Part shown: positions 44,247 to 53,240 of the stretch, in pieces
Layout: each line of letters opens with the position of its first letter
Numbering within the stretch: the first letter of the stretch is position 1
NCBI GenBank assembly: GCA_900314985.1
Contig: OMXL01000003.1
Coordinates: forward strand, 509-64,508
Length of the DNA: 64,000 nt
Origin: an uncultured Prevotellaceae bacterium
GTDB lineage: Bacteria; Bacteroidota; Bacteroidia; Bacteroidales; Bacteroidaceae
Direction: 5' to 3'
The notes under the pieces: model-generated
Databases searched by the model: none
Seen by the model: only the letters and a program-made list of their open reading frames with translations
Told to the model about the DNA's origin: nothing
Made by a program: the position numbers and the translations under genes

Positions 44247-45256
44247 AAAATATCAGCTTTTGGTTTTTAGCACTTAGCTCTTGGCTCTTGATGTCGTGTG
44301 TAGACATCGAGGAGCGCGACGATACTGCCACGGGCAACTTCGAGGCGTTGTGGACGATACTCGACGAGCACTACTGTTTCTTCGACTACAAGCAGAAGGA
44401 GTATGGACTTGACTGGAACGAAGTACACGAGAAATATAAGGTACGCGTCAACGACAATATGAGCAGTACGCAACTCTTCGAGGTACTGTGCGACATGCTG
44501 GGCGAGTTGCGCGACGGACACGTCAACCTATCGAGTTCGATGGACTACGGCCGCTATTGGAAGTGGCAGGAGAACTATCCATACAACTATAGCGACAGTC
44601 TGATACGCCAATATCTGGGAACAGACTACAAGATAGCCAGTGGACTGCGCTACAGGGTGCTTGACGACAACATCGGCTATATCCGTTGTGCTTCCTTTGA
44701 GTCAGCTATTGGAGAGGGCAATCTCGACGAAGCCCTCTCCTACCTATTATTCTGCAGAGGACTCATCATCGATATTCGCGGCAACGGAGGTGGTGACCTG
44801 ACGACTGCAGAACGACTGGCTGGCCGCTTTGTACAGGAGAAGACGCTGGTGGGCTATATGCAGCACAAGACGGGAACAGGTCATAACGACTTCTCGGAGA
44901 TGAAGGAGATTTATCTGGAACCGTCGAGCAATGTGCGCTGGCACAAGAAGGTCTGCGTGCTGACCAACCGTAGCGTCTATAGTGCCGCTAATGCCTTTGC
45001 GGTATGGATGCATTGTCTGCCCAACGTCACCCTTGTTGGCGACCATACTGGTGGTGGCAGCGGAATGCCCATGAACAACAGTCTGCCCAACGGCTGGAGT
45101 GTCCGCTTCTCAGCCTGTCCGATGTACGACGCCAACAAACAGCAGACAGAGTTTGGCATAGACCCAGACATGAAGGTCGATCTCACCAACGACATCACCA
45201 TTGGCAGCTATCGCGATGACATCATTGAGGCGGCTCGTGAACTTTTAGTCAAATAA
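44243..45256 (+). CDS. S41-family (tail-specific/C-terminal processing) peptidase lipoprotein
   Basis: 337 residues. Lipoprotein signal LLMSC (C19) built on a heptanucleotide repeat; N-terminal helical region (NFEALWTILDEHYCFF); LGELRDGHVNL; then the S41 catalytic fold with GLIIDIRGNGGGDLTTAE, TNRSVYSAANAFA (candidate nucleophile Ser) and VGDHTGGGSGMP. No PDZ domain is apparent. Periplasmic or surface protease of unknown substrate, co-transcribed with the DUF3316 gene. Confidence 0.87.
   Translation: MKNISFWFLALSSWLLMSCVDIEERDDTATGNFEALWTILDEHYCFFDYKQKEYGLDWNEVHEKYKVRVNDNMSSTQLFEVLCDMLGELRDGHVNLSSSMDYGRYWKWQENYPYNYSDSLIRQYLGTDYKIASGLRYRVLDDNIGYIRCASFESAIGEGNLDEALSYLLFCRGLIIDIRGNGGGDLTTAERLAGRFVQEKTLVGYMQHKTGTGHNDFSEMKEIYLEPSSNVRWHKKVCVLTNRSVYSAANAFAVWMHCLPNVTLVGDHTGGGSGMPMNNSLPNGWSVRFSACPMYDANKQQTEFGIDPDMKVDLTNDITIGSYRDDIIEAARELLVK
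44255..44289. repeat. Heptanucleotide repeat encoding a lipoprotein signal (S41 gene)
   Basis: Five units: AGCTTTT, GGTTTTT, AGCACTT, AGCTCTT, GGCTCTT. Confidence 0.7.
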
Positions 45257-45288
45257 TTTGGCGAATTCACCAAAAAGCATTACCTTTG
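45257..45288 (+). promoter_or_regulatory. Promoter of tRNA-Leu
   Basis: TTTG (45257-45260), 20 nt, TACCTTTG (45281-45288); about 55 nt before the tRNA 5' end. Confidence 0.8.
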
Positions 45289-45342
45289 CATCCGCAAAAT
45301 CGACATCAGCAATCCCCAAAAGGGAATTGACTTCGTCGATTC

Positions 45343-45424
45343 GCGCCTGTGGCGGAATTGGTAGACGCGCTAGACTTAGGATCTAGTGTCTCGCGACGTG
45401 CAGGTTCGAGTCCTGTCAGGCGCA
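45343..45424 (+). tRNA. tRNA-Leu (anticodon UAG)
   Basis: Acceptor arms GCGCCTG (45343-45349) and CAGGCGC (45417-45423) pair perfectly; D-arm GGCGGAATTGGTAGACGC; anticodon loop CTTAGGA gives TAG; class II long variable arm (TGTCTCGCGACG); T-loop GGTTCGAGTCC. CCA is not encoded. Confidence 0.95.
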
Positions 45425-45431
45425 CTAACAA

Positions 45432-45465
45432 AAAAAGCGGCTTAATTAGCCGCTTTTTCTTTTTA
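45432..45465. terminator. Bidirectional terminator after tRNA-Leu
   Basis: AAAAAGCGGCT and AGCCGCTTTTT around a TAATT loop; U-tracts on both strands. Confidence 0.85.
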
Positions 45466-45471
45466 TATCGC

Positions 45472-45942
45472 TTACTTCTTCTTGTATCGAACGGTGAGCG
45501 TTGGTGTATAGGTATTCTCTAAAAGAACAGATATCAGACCCTCGCCAGCATCGAAGTTAGCCTCTTTGTGGTCGTCCTTCAGTATGGGGCAGTCGGGCCA
45601 AGCACCCAGTTCCTTCTCCAAACCATCACGTATCTCCTGCCACATCTGACGAGTACTGTCGTTGGTCGACAGGTTGTAGGTTTCCTGCACAACCGTCAGT
45701 TTCTCACCAGTAAAGGCTGCCAGCACACGATAGTGCTCAGCAGGCGAAGCCAGCACCACAGTCTTTCCACTGTCAGACGCTGCAGAGTCTACAGCAAAGC
45801 CACGAGCAGTCATTGAATCAACGAATTGCGCTACAGGCATAGAGAATGCCAAACCACGATAGTTAAAATCTGCTGGTGCGCCACCTTTCTGACAGGCACA
45901 CAAGGCTGCTACAGCCATCAGTGTGAATACAAGTTTCTTCAT
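45472..45942 (-). CDS. Hypothetical lipoprotein
   Basis: 156 residues. Lipoprotein signal ALCAC (C17); the mature part is a small alpha/beta domain (FNYRGLAFSMPVAQFVDSMTARGF; VVLASPAEHYRVLAAFTGEKLTVVQ) ending in basic KKK. No family recognised. It lies 24 bp after the M16 protease gene and is probably co-transcribed with it. Confidence 0.7.
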   Translation of the reverse strand: MKKLVFTLMAVAALCACQKGGAPADFNYRGLAFSMPVAQFVDSMTARGFAVDSAASDSGKTVVLASPAEHYRVLAAFTGEKLTVVQETYNLSTNDSTRQMWQEIRDGLEKELGAWPDCPILKDDHKEANFDAGEGLISVLLENTYTPTLTVRYKKK

Positions 45943-45966
45943 ATCAGTATTGTTTAGTAAGTTAGG

Positions 45967-48774
45967 TTATTCCGACAACATCGTCACCTCGATGCAGCGC
46001 TTGGCATCCAACAGGCGCTGTGCCATACGCTGTATCTTGGCTGCAGTCATTTCTTCGACCATCTTACAATAGTCCTTGTCGAAGTCGGCATCGTCGTCCA
46101 GCTCGTGCCAGATGATGTAGCTCCAGTAATCATTGGTGATGGCAGCCTGGCCATATTGTTTAATAAGGTATTGCTTCACTTTATCCATACTGCTGGCCAC
46201 AGGACCATATTTGGCTATATTCTCCAGCTGCTGGTAGATAATGGGATTGAGCTCCTCGTAGCGCTGAGGATCAGCATTGTAAGAAATGCTCAGCGTGGTG
46301 TTAGGCTTCTCGTCTTTTGATAAATCAAAGTCGACGCTCACGCCATAGGTGCCACCCTTCTCCTCACGTACAGAGTCAGTATAGGCAATAGATAGGCAAC
46401 GCTTCAGGAAGTCAAGTTCCAAGTCGCTCTGCGGTGTAAAGGGCACATCAGCAGAATAGAAAATGCTGACATTGGCCAATGGCGTCGACATCTTCTTGGT
46501 GAAGCGGTTGACTGACGAGCCTTCAATCATCTTGGGAACATTCTGCCAATTGATCTGCTCATGCTTGCCCGTAGAAGGCAGCGAAGCCAGATACTGACAG
46601 CAGAGACGGCGCAACTCCTGCTCATCGTAGTTACCAATGATAACAGTCTTGAAGTTAGACGCATCACTAAAGGCATGACGGTAGATTTCCAATATGCGGT
46701 CGTAGTTAACCTTGTCGAGCGTAGCCTGTACGACAGGAGCCAGACGAGGATGATGGTCATACAGAATAGCACGGATAGAGTCGTTATAGTCCACCTTGGG
46801 CGACGCATTGCGATTGGTCAGGAATGCGTGAGTACGGTTAATCAGACTGGCAAAGGCCACCGTATCGCGACGTGGCTGGGTGAAATAGAGGTGTACCAAC
46901 TCAAAGAGTGTGGGCATATCCTTCAGAGAGACGCCACCGCTGATGCTCTGTCCGCGGGTATTTACTGAGGGTTGTACACGTACAGACTTGCCAGACAGCA
47001 TACGACGCAAGGTGGTAGCATCAAACTGTCCCACGCCAGCATCCGTGATTGCGCTGTTCAGCAGGGCGAAGTTAGGAGCCTCCTCATTGCTGAATACCGA
47101 GGTACCACCCTCTGCCTGCATGCGGAAGGATACGGCATCAGCAGCATAGTCGGTCTTCTTGACATACACCTTCATACCGTTAGACAATGTCCACTCCTTG
47201 AAACCGTGCTTGTAGGCCTTCTCGCTGACAATGCTACCAGCCTTCGGCAACTGCTCGATGAGCTTATCAGCAAGTTGCTTCTCTTCATAGGGAGCATACG
47301 ACAGCTGCTGGGCAGCCAAGATGACGTCCTCAATCTGCTCCTCTGTAGGCAGCACAAGTCCTTCCTTATCAGGAGCATAGAGAATAGCCACCTGGTTCTT
47401 ATCGGTAATCAGTTCACGAACGGCCGCATTGACCTCTGCAAGCGTTACCTCTCGGTCGAAACGACGCGTCAGCTCCAACTGCTGTTCTGCAGACAGCAGA
47501 GGTTCATTATTGAGGAAGTGCTGGATGCACGCAGAGACATATTTAGAGTTACGACGGTCGTCACGCTCACGGAACTTACGCTCGTCATGATTCAGTTTCA
47601 GACCTTTGGCAATATTCAGTTCCGACTGAGTAAACCCATGCTGGCGGATGCGTTCTGCCACACCCACGGCAGCAATCAGACCACCAAGGATGTTATTCTC
47701 CTTACAGCTAACAGACAAAGAGAAAGACTCCTTCATACGACTGAGGAAGAAGGTAGAGGCACGTCCTGTAGCACTCTGATAGGGAGGCTGGGTCTGTTGG
47801 CGCAACTCAGCCAGACGGTCGTTGACCATCGTGCCTATTAAGTCGTCAATATAGCTGCCACGCAGATACTTCTCGTTATTCTTCTCTGCATCAGGCGTGA
47901 CATCACGCTTCTGATAAAGGTGGCACAGCACGACAGGCTGTTCCTTGTCCTTCTCAATGTCAACGATCATCTTGTCGTTATCGCTGACGGGATAGTATTC
48001 GCGCTTGGCAGGATTCTTGGCAGCTGGAATCTTAGAGAAGAGCTTCTTGATTTTCTTCTCCATCTTGTCAACGTCCACATCGCCCACAACGACGATGGCC
48101 TGCAGGTCGGGACGATACCACTTATGGTAGTAGTCGCGCAAGTCCTGATAGGGGAAGTTGTCGACGATATCCATCGAACCGATAGGCATGCAGTCTTCAT
48201 ACTTCGTACCCTTATAGACCTTCGGCATCGCCTGCTCCATCAGTCGCTGCACGGCACGTCCGGCACGTCGTGTACGCCATTCTTCATGAATCACGCCACG
48301 CTCCTTGTCAATCTCCTTGTCATCCAACAGCAGATAGTGGCTCCAGTCATTGAGAATAAGCAGACAGGAGTCAGCAATGCCTTCGCGCTTCAGAGGCACT
48401 GACGAGATATTATACACCGTCTGTTCGACACTGGTATAGGCATTGAGGTTGGCCCCAAACTTCACACCAATGGTCTCGCACCAGGGCACAATGCCCAGTT
48501 GCTTACCCTTGCCAGGGAAGTGCTTGGTACCATTAAAGGCCATGTGCTCCAGAAAATGAGCCAGTCCACGCTGGCGCGGTTCCTCTTGTATAGAGCCTAC
48601 TTTCTGGGCAATATAGAAATCTGCCAGTCCCGGCTCCTTCGCATTGTGTCGGATATAATAGGTTAATCCATTCTTCAGCTTACCAGTTCGAATGGTAGGG
48701 TCTTGCGGTAGTGGCTGTGCAACAGCAACTACGGTTATCCATGATAAAACAATAGAAAAAACAGTATTCTTCAT
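45967..48774 (-). CDS. M16-family zinc metallopeptidase (insulinase-like)
   Basis: 935 residues from ATG 48774. Signal peptide (1-19, ending AVAQ); inverted zinc motif HFLEH (H73, E76, H77) followed by MAFNGTKHFP and a downstream glutamate region KEIDKERGVIHEEWRTR; a second, inactive M16 repeat from about 510 (NGMKVYVKKTDY) and GGTYGVSVDFDLS near the end. Two-domain length matches pitrilysin-like periplasmic M16 enzymes. Likely degrades peptides in the envelope. First gene of a two-gene unit. Confidence 0.93.
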   Translation of the reverse strand: MKNTVFSIVLSWITVVAVAQPLPQDPTIRTGKLKNGLTYYIRHNAKEPGLADFYIAQKVGSIQEEPRQRGLAHFLEHMAFNGTKHFPGKGKQLGIVPWCETIGVKFGANLNAYTSVEQTVYNISSVPLKREGIADSCLLILNDWSHYLLLDDKEIDKERGVIHEEWRTRRAGRAVQRLMEQAMPKVYKGTKYEDCMPIGSMDIVDNFPYQDLRDYYHKWYRPDLQAIVVVGDVDVDKMEKKIKKLFSKIPAAKNPAKREYYPVSDNDKMIVDIEKDKEQPVVLCHLYQKRDVTPDAEKNNEKYLRGSYIDDLIGTMVNDRLAELRQQTQPPYQSATGRASTFFLSRMKESFSLSVSCKENNILGGLIAAVGVAERIRQHGFTQSELNIAKGLKLNHDERKFRERDDRRNSKYVSACIQHFLNNEPLLSAEQQLELTRRFDREVTLAEVNAAVRELITDKNQVAILYAPDKEGLVLPTEEQIEDVILAAQQLSYAPYEEKQLADKLIEQLPKAGSIVSEKAYKHGFKEWTLSNGMKVYVKKTDYAADAVSFRMQAEGGTSVFSNEEAPNFALLNSAITDAGVGQFDATTLRRMLSGKSVRVQPSVNTRGQSISGGVSLKDMPTLFELVHLYFTQPRRDTVAFASLINRTHAFLTNRNASPKVDYNDSIRAILYDHHPRLAPVVQATLDKVNYDRILEIYRHAFSDASNFKTVIIGNYDEQELRRLCCQYLASLPSTGKHEQINWQNVPKMIEGSSVNRFTKKMSTPLANVSIFYSADVPFTPQSDLELDFLKRCLSIAYTDSVREEKGGTYGVSVDFDLSKDEKPNTTLSISYNADPQRYEELNPIIYQQLENIAKYGPVASSMDKVKQYLIKQYGQAAITNDYWSYIIWHELDDDADFDKDYCKMVEEMTAAKIQRMAQRLLDAKRCIEVTMLSE

Positions 48775-48793
48775 TATTACAATAATTTGTGGG

Positions 48794-48801
48794 CAAAGGT
48801 A
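48794..48801 (-). promoter_or_regulatory. -7 box of the M16 gene
   Basis: TACCTTTG on the minus strand, 20 nt before ATG 48774; -33 CTTG at 22 nt is weak. Confidence 0.55.
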
Positions 48802-48848
48802 CGAAATAGAAACCAATTAAATGCAAGAATTAAGAATTATTTAGACAG

Positions 48849-48896
48849 ATACCTACTGTTAGGTATTGGAAAATCGGCAAAAACTTTGTAATTTTG
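48849..48896 (+). promoter_or_regulatory. Promoter with shared regulatory box, TonB/DUF4876 operon
   Basis: The 20-bp box ATACCTACTGTTAGGTATTG (48849-48868) ends in an ATTG -33 element, followed after 20 nt by TAATTTTG (48889-48896). The same box at the same spacing precedes the DUF4876 gene at 54949-56553 (16 of 20 bases identical). Confidence 0.7.
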
Positions 48897-48915
48897 CAGC
48901 CAATATAATACATGT

Positions 48916-51903
48916 ATGTATAAAAGGATTATCCTCTTATTCCTCCTCATTGGTTATGGGCTATCAACCACGCTGGCTCAGCATGTTATCGTTGCTGGTC
49001 GCATTACCGATGATGACACTCATAAGCCCATTGCCTTTGCAACCATTCTGATGAAAGAGAACGGCTACTGGGCTATTACTGGCGACGACGGGTCGTTCAG
49101 CATGAAAAACATACCTGTAGGCAAGGCCACGCTGACCATCCAGTGCTTAGGCTATGCCACTCGCCAACTCACGCTCGACATCGTCAAAGATATTCCACGA
49201 CTACGCATCACACTGAAACAAGAGACGCTGAAACTCGATGAGGTCACCGTGACTGCCCAGCGTAAGAATAACGAGTCGACCACCAGCTATATCATTGACC
49301 GCACAGCCCTTGACAACCAGCAGATTGTCAGCGTCAGCGACCTGTCGACACTATTGCCTGGCGGCAAGACGGTCAATGCCACGCTGATGAACGACAACCG
49401 CATGGCCCTGCGCAGTGGTTCACAGGAAGGCGGCAATGCCTCGTTTGGCACAGCTATCGAGGTCGATGGCATCCGCATTGACAACAATGCTGCCGCTGGT
49501 GAGACCGCAGGTGCATCCACCCGCGCTATCAGCAGTTCGAACATCGAGTCGGTAGAGATTGTGACGGGTATCCCGTCAGTAGAATATGGCGACCTGTCTA
49601 ATGGTGTCGTCAAGGTCAACACCCGCAAGGGTAAGTCACCATTCATTGTGGAGGGCAAGATGAACCAGCACACCAAGCAGATTGCATTGAACAAGGGATT
49701 TGACTTAGGACACAACAAAGGCGTACTCAACGCCTCAATAGAACACGCCAAGTCCTTTAGCAACATCGCCTCACCTCATACCGCCTATCAGCGCAATATC
49801 TTGTCGCTGCACTACATGAACATTTTCATGCGAGAGTCAGCCCCCCTCACGCTGAACGTTGGTGTGACGGGCAATATTGGTGGCTATCATGCGGAAGCAG
49901 ACCCAGACAACGAGTTGGACGACTACAGCAAGGTGCGCGACAATGCGCTACGTGCCAATTTCGAACTGAACTGGCTGCTCAACAAACGATGGATTACCAA
50001 CCTGTCGCTGCGTGGTGCCTTCTCCACATCAGACCGCACCTCAGAGAGTTCTGCGCATACCAATAGTGCTACAACGCTGGCCTATATCCACGCCATGAAC
50101 GAGGGTTACTTCATTGCCACCAACTACGACAGCAATCCTGACGCGCCAGTCATTCTTGGACCTACAGGCTACTGGAACGTCAAGCAATACTCAGCATCTA
50201 AACCCATGAACTGGTCGCTACGTCTGAAGGGCGACTGGACGCGACGCTTTGGCAAAGTGATGAGTCGACTGATGCTGGGAGCAGAATATACAGGTAGCCG
50301 CAACAATGGTCGAGGCACCTACTATGATGACCTGCGCTATGCACCAACCTGGCGTGAGTTCCGTCATGACGACCTGCCCACGCTGAATAACATCGCACTG
50401 TATGCTGAGGAGAAGGTCACCATCAAGACCAGCAAGCTGTCGAGAATGGAGTTGACGGCAGGTCTGCGCGATGACATCACGATGATTAGTGGTTCTGACT
50501 ACGGAACGGTCAACTCACTATCGCCCCGCTTCAATGGTCGTTACATCTTCTGGCAGAACCGTCGCAAGCACACGATTACCGATCTCGTGCTGCATGCTGG
50601 ATGGGGTAAGAGCGTCAAGCTACCCTCTTTCCAGATACTCTACCCCACTCCGTCCTATTACGACACAGAGGTATTCCGCTCACAATCCACTGCCGACAAC
50701 ACCACCCTCAGCGCCTGGTATTGTCGTCCGTCAAAGGCCATCTACAATCCTGACCTCAAGTGGCAATACACCAATCAGACGGACATTGGCATAGAGATGA
50801 ATATAAAAGGAACGCGCATATCGCTGTCTGCCTTCCACCACCGCACCTACAATGCCTATATGGCCAGCAACGTCTATACGCCATTCAGCTATAACTATAC
50901 GCCAGTAGCGTCTTTGGAGAATGTCAGCATTCCTTCTGCTGACCGCATCTACACCATCGATCAAGAGGGTATCATCACCATCAGCGACGCAACAGGTACT
51001 ATGAGTCCCATACGCCTCGATGTCGACCAGAACGGCAACAAGTTGTATAATACCCGCCGTTTCTACCAAACGAATACCCGCTATATCAATGCATCACCCA
51101 TTGACCGCTACGGACTGGAGTGGATAGTCGACTTCAAACAGATTAAGGCCCTGAACACCAGCCTGCGACTCGACGGCAACTACTATTACTACAAGAGTGC
51201 TGACGAGACGCTCTTTGCCAGCATGAACAACAGCAACACGAAGATGACGGGCACGCAGGAGCCCTATCAGTATATCGGTTGGTATCGTGGTACCAACAGC
51301 GCGGGTGCCGCTGTAACCTCAGTAGCCAATGGTGCTATTTCAAAGGCCTTGAACCTCAACACCACGATTACTACGCATATTCCCAAGATACGTCTCATCG
51401 TCGCCCTGCGCCTGGAGGCTACGCTTTACAACTATCATAAAGCCATCAGCGAACTAGATGGAGCCGTGCGTGGCATCGCCCTCAACAGTCAGGAAGACTA
51501 TGTGGGCACACCATTTGACAGCAATACGGAGAACAAGTACATCGCCGTCTATCCAGAATACTACTCTACGTGGGACAACCCTGACGAGAAGATACCATTT
51601 GCAGAGAAATTCCTGTGGGCTAAAGACAACGACCCCACGCTGTATAACGACCTGTGCAACCTCGTAGTCAAGAGCAATACGCCCTATACGATGGACCCCA
51701 ACCGCATCAGCGCCTACTATAGTGCCAACCTCAGCGTAACCAAAGAGATTGGCGACCACGTCAGCGTGTCGTTCTATGCCAACAACTTCTTCAACAACAT
51801 GAAGACCGTTCACTCCTCGCAGACCGACCTCAACACGTCGCTCTTCTCCAGCAGCTACATTCCCAGCTACTATTATGGTTTGTCGTTAAGACTGAAACTA
51901 TAA
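48916..51903 (+). CDS. TonB-dependent receptor with carboxypeptidase-like N-terminal domain
   Basis: 995 residues. Signal peptide (1-21, ending TLAQ); carboxypeptidase-regulatory-like domain (about 25-105, VAGRITDDDTHKPIAFATILM); plug domain (about 115-235) with LSTLLPGGKTVNATL and IESVEIVTGIPSVEYGDLSNGVVKV; 22-strand-type barrel to a terminal SLRLKL. An outer-membrane active transporter. It heads an operon with a DUF4876 lipoprotein (11-bp gap) and a DUF6850 barrel, and is not accompanied by SusD, so the ligand is probably not a glycan; metal or cofactor uptake is conjecture. Confidence 0.9.
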   Translation: MYKRIILLFLLIGYGLSTTLAQHVIVAGRITDDDTHKPIAFATILMKENGYWAITGDDGSFSMKNIPVGKATLTIQCLGYATRQLTLDIVKDIPRLRITLKQETLKLDEVTVTAQRKNNESTTSYIIDRTALDNQQIVSVSDLSTLLPGGKTVNATLMNDNRMALRSGSQEGGNASFGTAIEVDGIRIDNNAAAGETAGASTRAISSSNIESVEIVTGIPSVEYGDLSNGVVKVNTRKGKSPFIVEGKMNQHTKQIALNKGFDLGHNKGVLNASIEHAKSFSNIASPHTAYQRNILSLHYMNIFMRESAPLTLNVGVTGNIGGYHAEADPDNELDDYSKVRDNALRANFELNWLLNKRWITNLSLRGAFSTSDRTSESSAHTNSATTLAYIHAMNEGYFIATNYDSNPDAPVILGPTGYWNVKQYSASKPMNWSLRLKGDWTRRFGKVMSRLMLGAEYTGSRNNGRGTYYDDLRYAPTWREFRHDDLPTLNNIALYAEEKVTIKTSKLSRMELTAGLRDDITMISGSDYGTVNSLSPRFNGRYIFWQNRRKHTITDLVLHAGWGKSVKLPSFQILYPTPSYYDTEVFRSQSTADNTTLSAWYCRPSKAIYNPDLKWQYTNQTDIGIEMNIKGTRISLSAFHHRTYNAYMASNVYTPFSYNYTPVASLENVSIPSADRIYTIDQEGIITISDATGTMSPIRLDVDQNGNKLYNTRRFYQTNTRYINASPIDRYGLEWIVDFKQIKALNTSLRLDGNYYYYKSADETLFASMNNSNTKMTGTQEPYQYIGWYRGTNSAGAAVTSVANGAISKALNLNTTITTHIPKIRLIVALRLEATLYNYHKAISELDGAVRGIALNSQEDYVGTPFDSNTENKYIAVYPEYYSTWDNPDEKIPFAEKFLWAKDNDPTLYNDLCNLVVKSNTPYTMDPNRISAYYSANLSVTKEIGDHVSVSFYANNFFNNMKTVHSSQTDLNTSLFSSSYIPSYYYGLSLRLKL

Positions 51904-51914
51904 CCGATACGATT

Positions 51915-53240
51915 ATGCGAAATATCACATCATACATCATACTTCTTATATCTTACATCTGGCTGACCTCCTGTTCAGAACAGGCTACGCCCTCCGTCAC
52001 TACGGGTGTCGTAACCATCACGCTGACAGGCCTCGACGACGACCTGTCTGGGTTAGAGGTACAACTACACAATATCAGTACGGGTAGCCTCTTTGTTGAG
52101 AAGACCAACCAACAGGGAACAGCCACGTTCAACGTCACGCCAGGACTGTACGAGGCAGCGACGTCGCAGACGCGCTCCGCAGCAGGCAACGAATACTACA
52201 GCTATAACGGCACATCAGGTCAGATTACCGTACTGAAAGACCAGCAGACAGCCGTCACCATCATTATGAAACGTGCAGTCATCAGTCGTCTGGTCATCAA
52301 GGAACTGTATTGTGGTGGATGTATGGCTGACGATGGTACGACCTCGTTCCAATACGACAAGTGCGTCATCCTCTATAACAATAGTGCTGAGCCAGCCTCC
52401 TACAACAACCTCTGCTTTGGAATGGCTGCACCAGCCAATGCGCAGGCCACCAACAACAACTACACGTCTGACGGACACCTTAAATACGAGGGCGAAGGCT
52501 TTACCCCATTGTGGAACGGCATTTGGTATTTCCCCACGACGCTGACCATTGCGCCCTACTCGCAGGTGGTGGTCAACATTCATGGAGCCATCGACAACAC
52601 GCTGACCATCAGCCAGTCTGTCAACTATGCCAACCCAGAATACTACTGCATGTTTGACCCAGAGAGCGGCTACAACAACCAACGCTACTGTCCCACGCCG
52701 TCGGAGGTGATTCCCACCTCACACTATCTCAAGGCTGTCGTCTTCGGACAGGGTAATGCGTGGCCCCTCAGCAACTCGTCGCCCTCCATCGTACTCTTCC
52801 AGACGAAGGACGTGACGCCTGCCGACTTCGCCCAGAACACGGCCAACTACTGGTATGACGGTGGTAGCTCCAGTGCCATCAAACGCTGTGTCAAGGTGCC
52901 CAACGACTGGATCATCGACGCCATCGAGGTATTCTCCATCGACTATGCCACACAGTGCGTCAAGCGTCTCACAGCTGATATTGACGCTGGCTATGTTTGG
53001 ATGACCAACAAGAAAGGGCACGCTATCTATCGCAATGTTGACCAACAGGCCACAGAACAGCTACCTGAGAATGAGGGGCGACTGGTTTACAACTACTCGT
53101 TAGGAGTGGACGACAGCACCGACCCCAGCGGCATCGACGCAGAGGCCAGCCTCAACAATGGCGCCCATATCATCTATCAGAACAGCAACAATGCTACCAA
53201 CGATTTCCACGAACGCCAGCTATGCTCACTAAGAAAATAA
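51915..53240 (+). CDS. DUF4876 surface lipoprotein
   Basis: 441 residues. Lipoprotein signal WLTSC (C20) encoded by a heptanucleotide repeat; a small carboxypeptidase-like/Ig domain (about 28-110, VVTITLTGLDDDLSGLEVQL); then DUF4876 (about 125-435): LVIKELYCGGC, YDKCVILYNNSAEPASYNN, IAPYSQVVVNIHGAIDN, WIIDAIEVFS and FHERQLC at the end. Sits between the TonB receptor and the DUF6850 barrel; probably the ligand-binding surface partner. Overlaps the next gene by 19 bp. Confidence 0.82.
   Translation: MRNITSYIILLISYIWLTSCSEQATPSVTTGVVTITLTGLDDDLSGLEVQLHNISTGSLFVEKTNQQGTATFNVTPGLYEAATSQTRSAAGNEYYSYNGTSGQITVLKDQQTAVTIIMKRAVISRLVIKELYCGGCMADDGTTSFQYDKCVILYNNSAEPASYNNLCFGMAAPANAQATNNNYTSDGHLKYEGEGFTPLWNGIWYFPTTLTIAPYSQVVVNIHGAIDNTLTISQSVNYANPEYYCMFDPESGYNNQRYCPTPSEVIPTSHYLKAVVFGQGNAWPLSNSSPSIVLFQTKDVTPADFAQNTANYWYDGGSSSAIKRCVKVPNDWIIDAIEVFSIDYATQCVKRLTADIDAGYVWMTNKKGHAIYRNVDQQATEQLPENEGRLVYNYSLGVDDSTDPSGIDAEASLNNGAHIIYQNSNNATNDFHERQLCSLRK
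51927..51961. repeat. Heptanucleotide repeat encoding a lipoprotein signal (DUF4876 gene)
   Basis: Five units: ACATCAT, ACATCAT, ACTTCTT, ATATCTT, ACATCTG. Confidence 0.7.
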
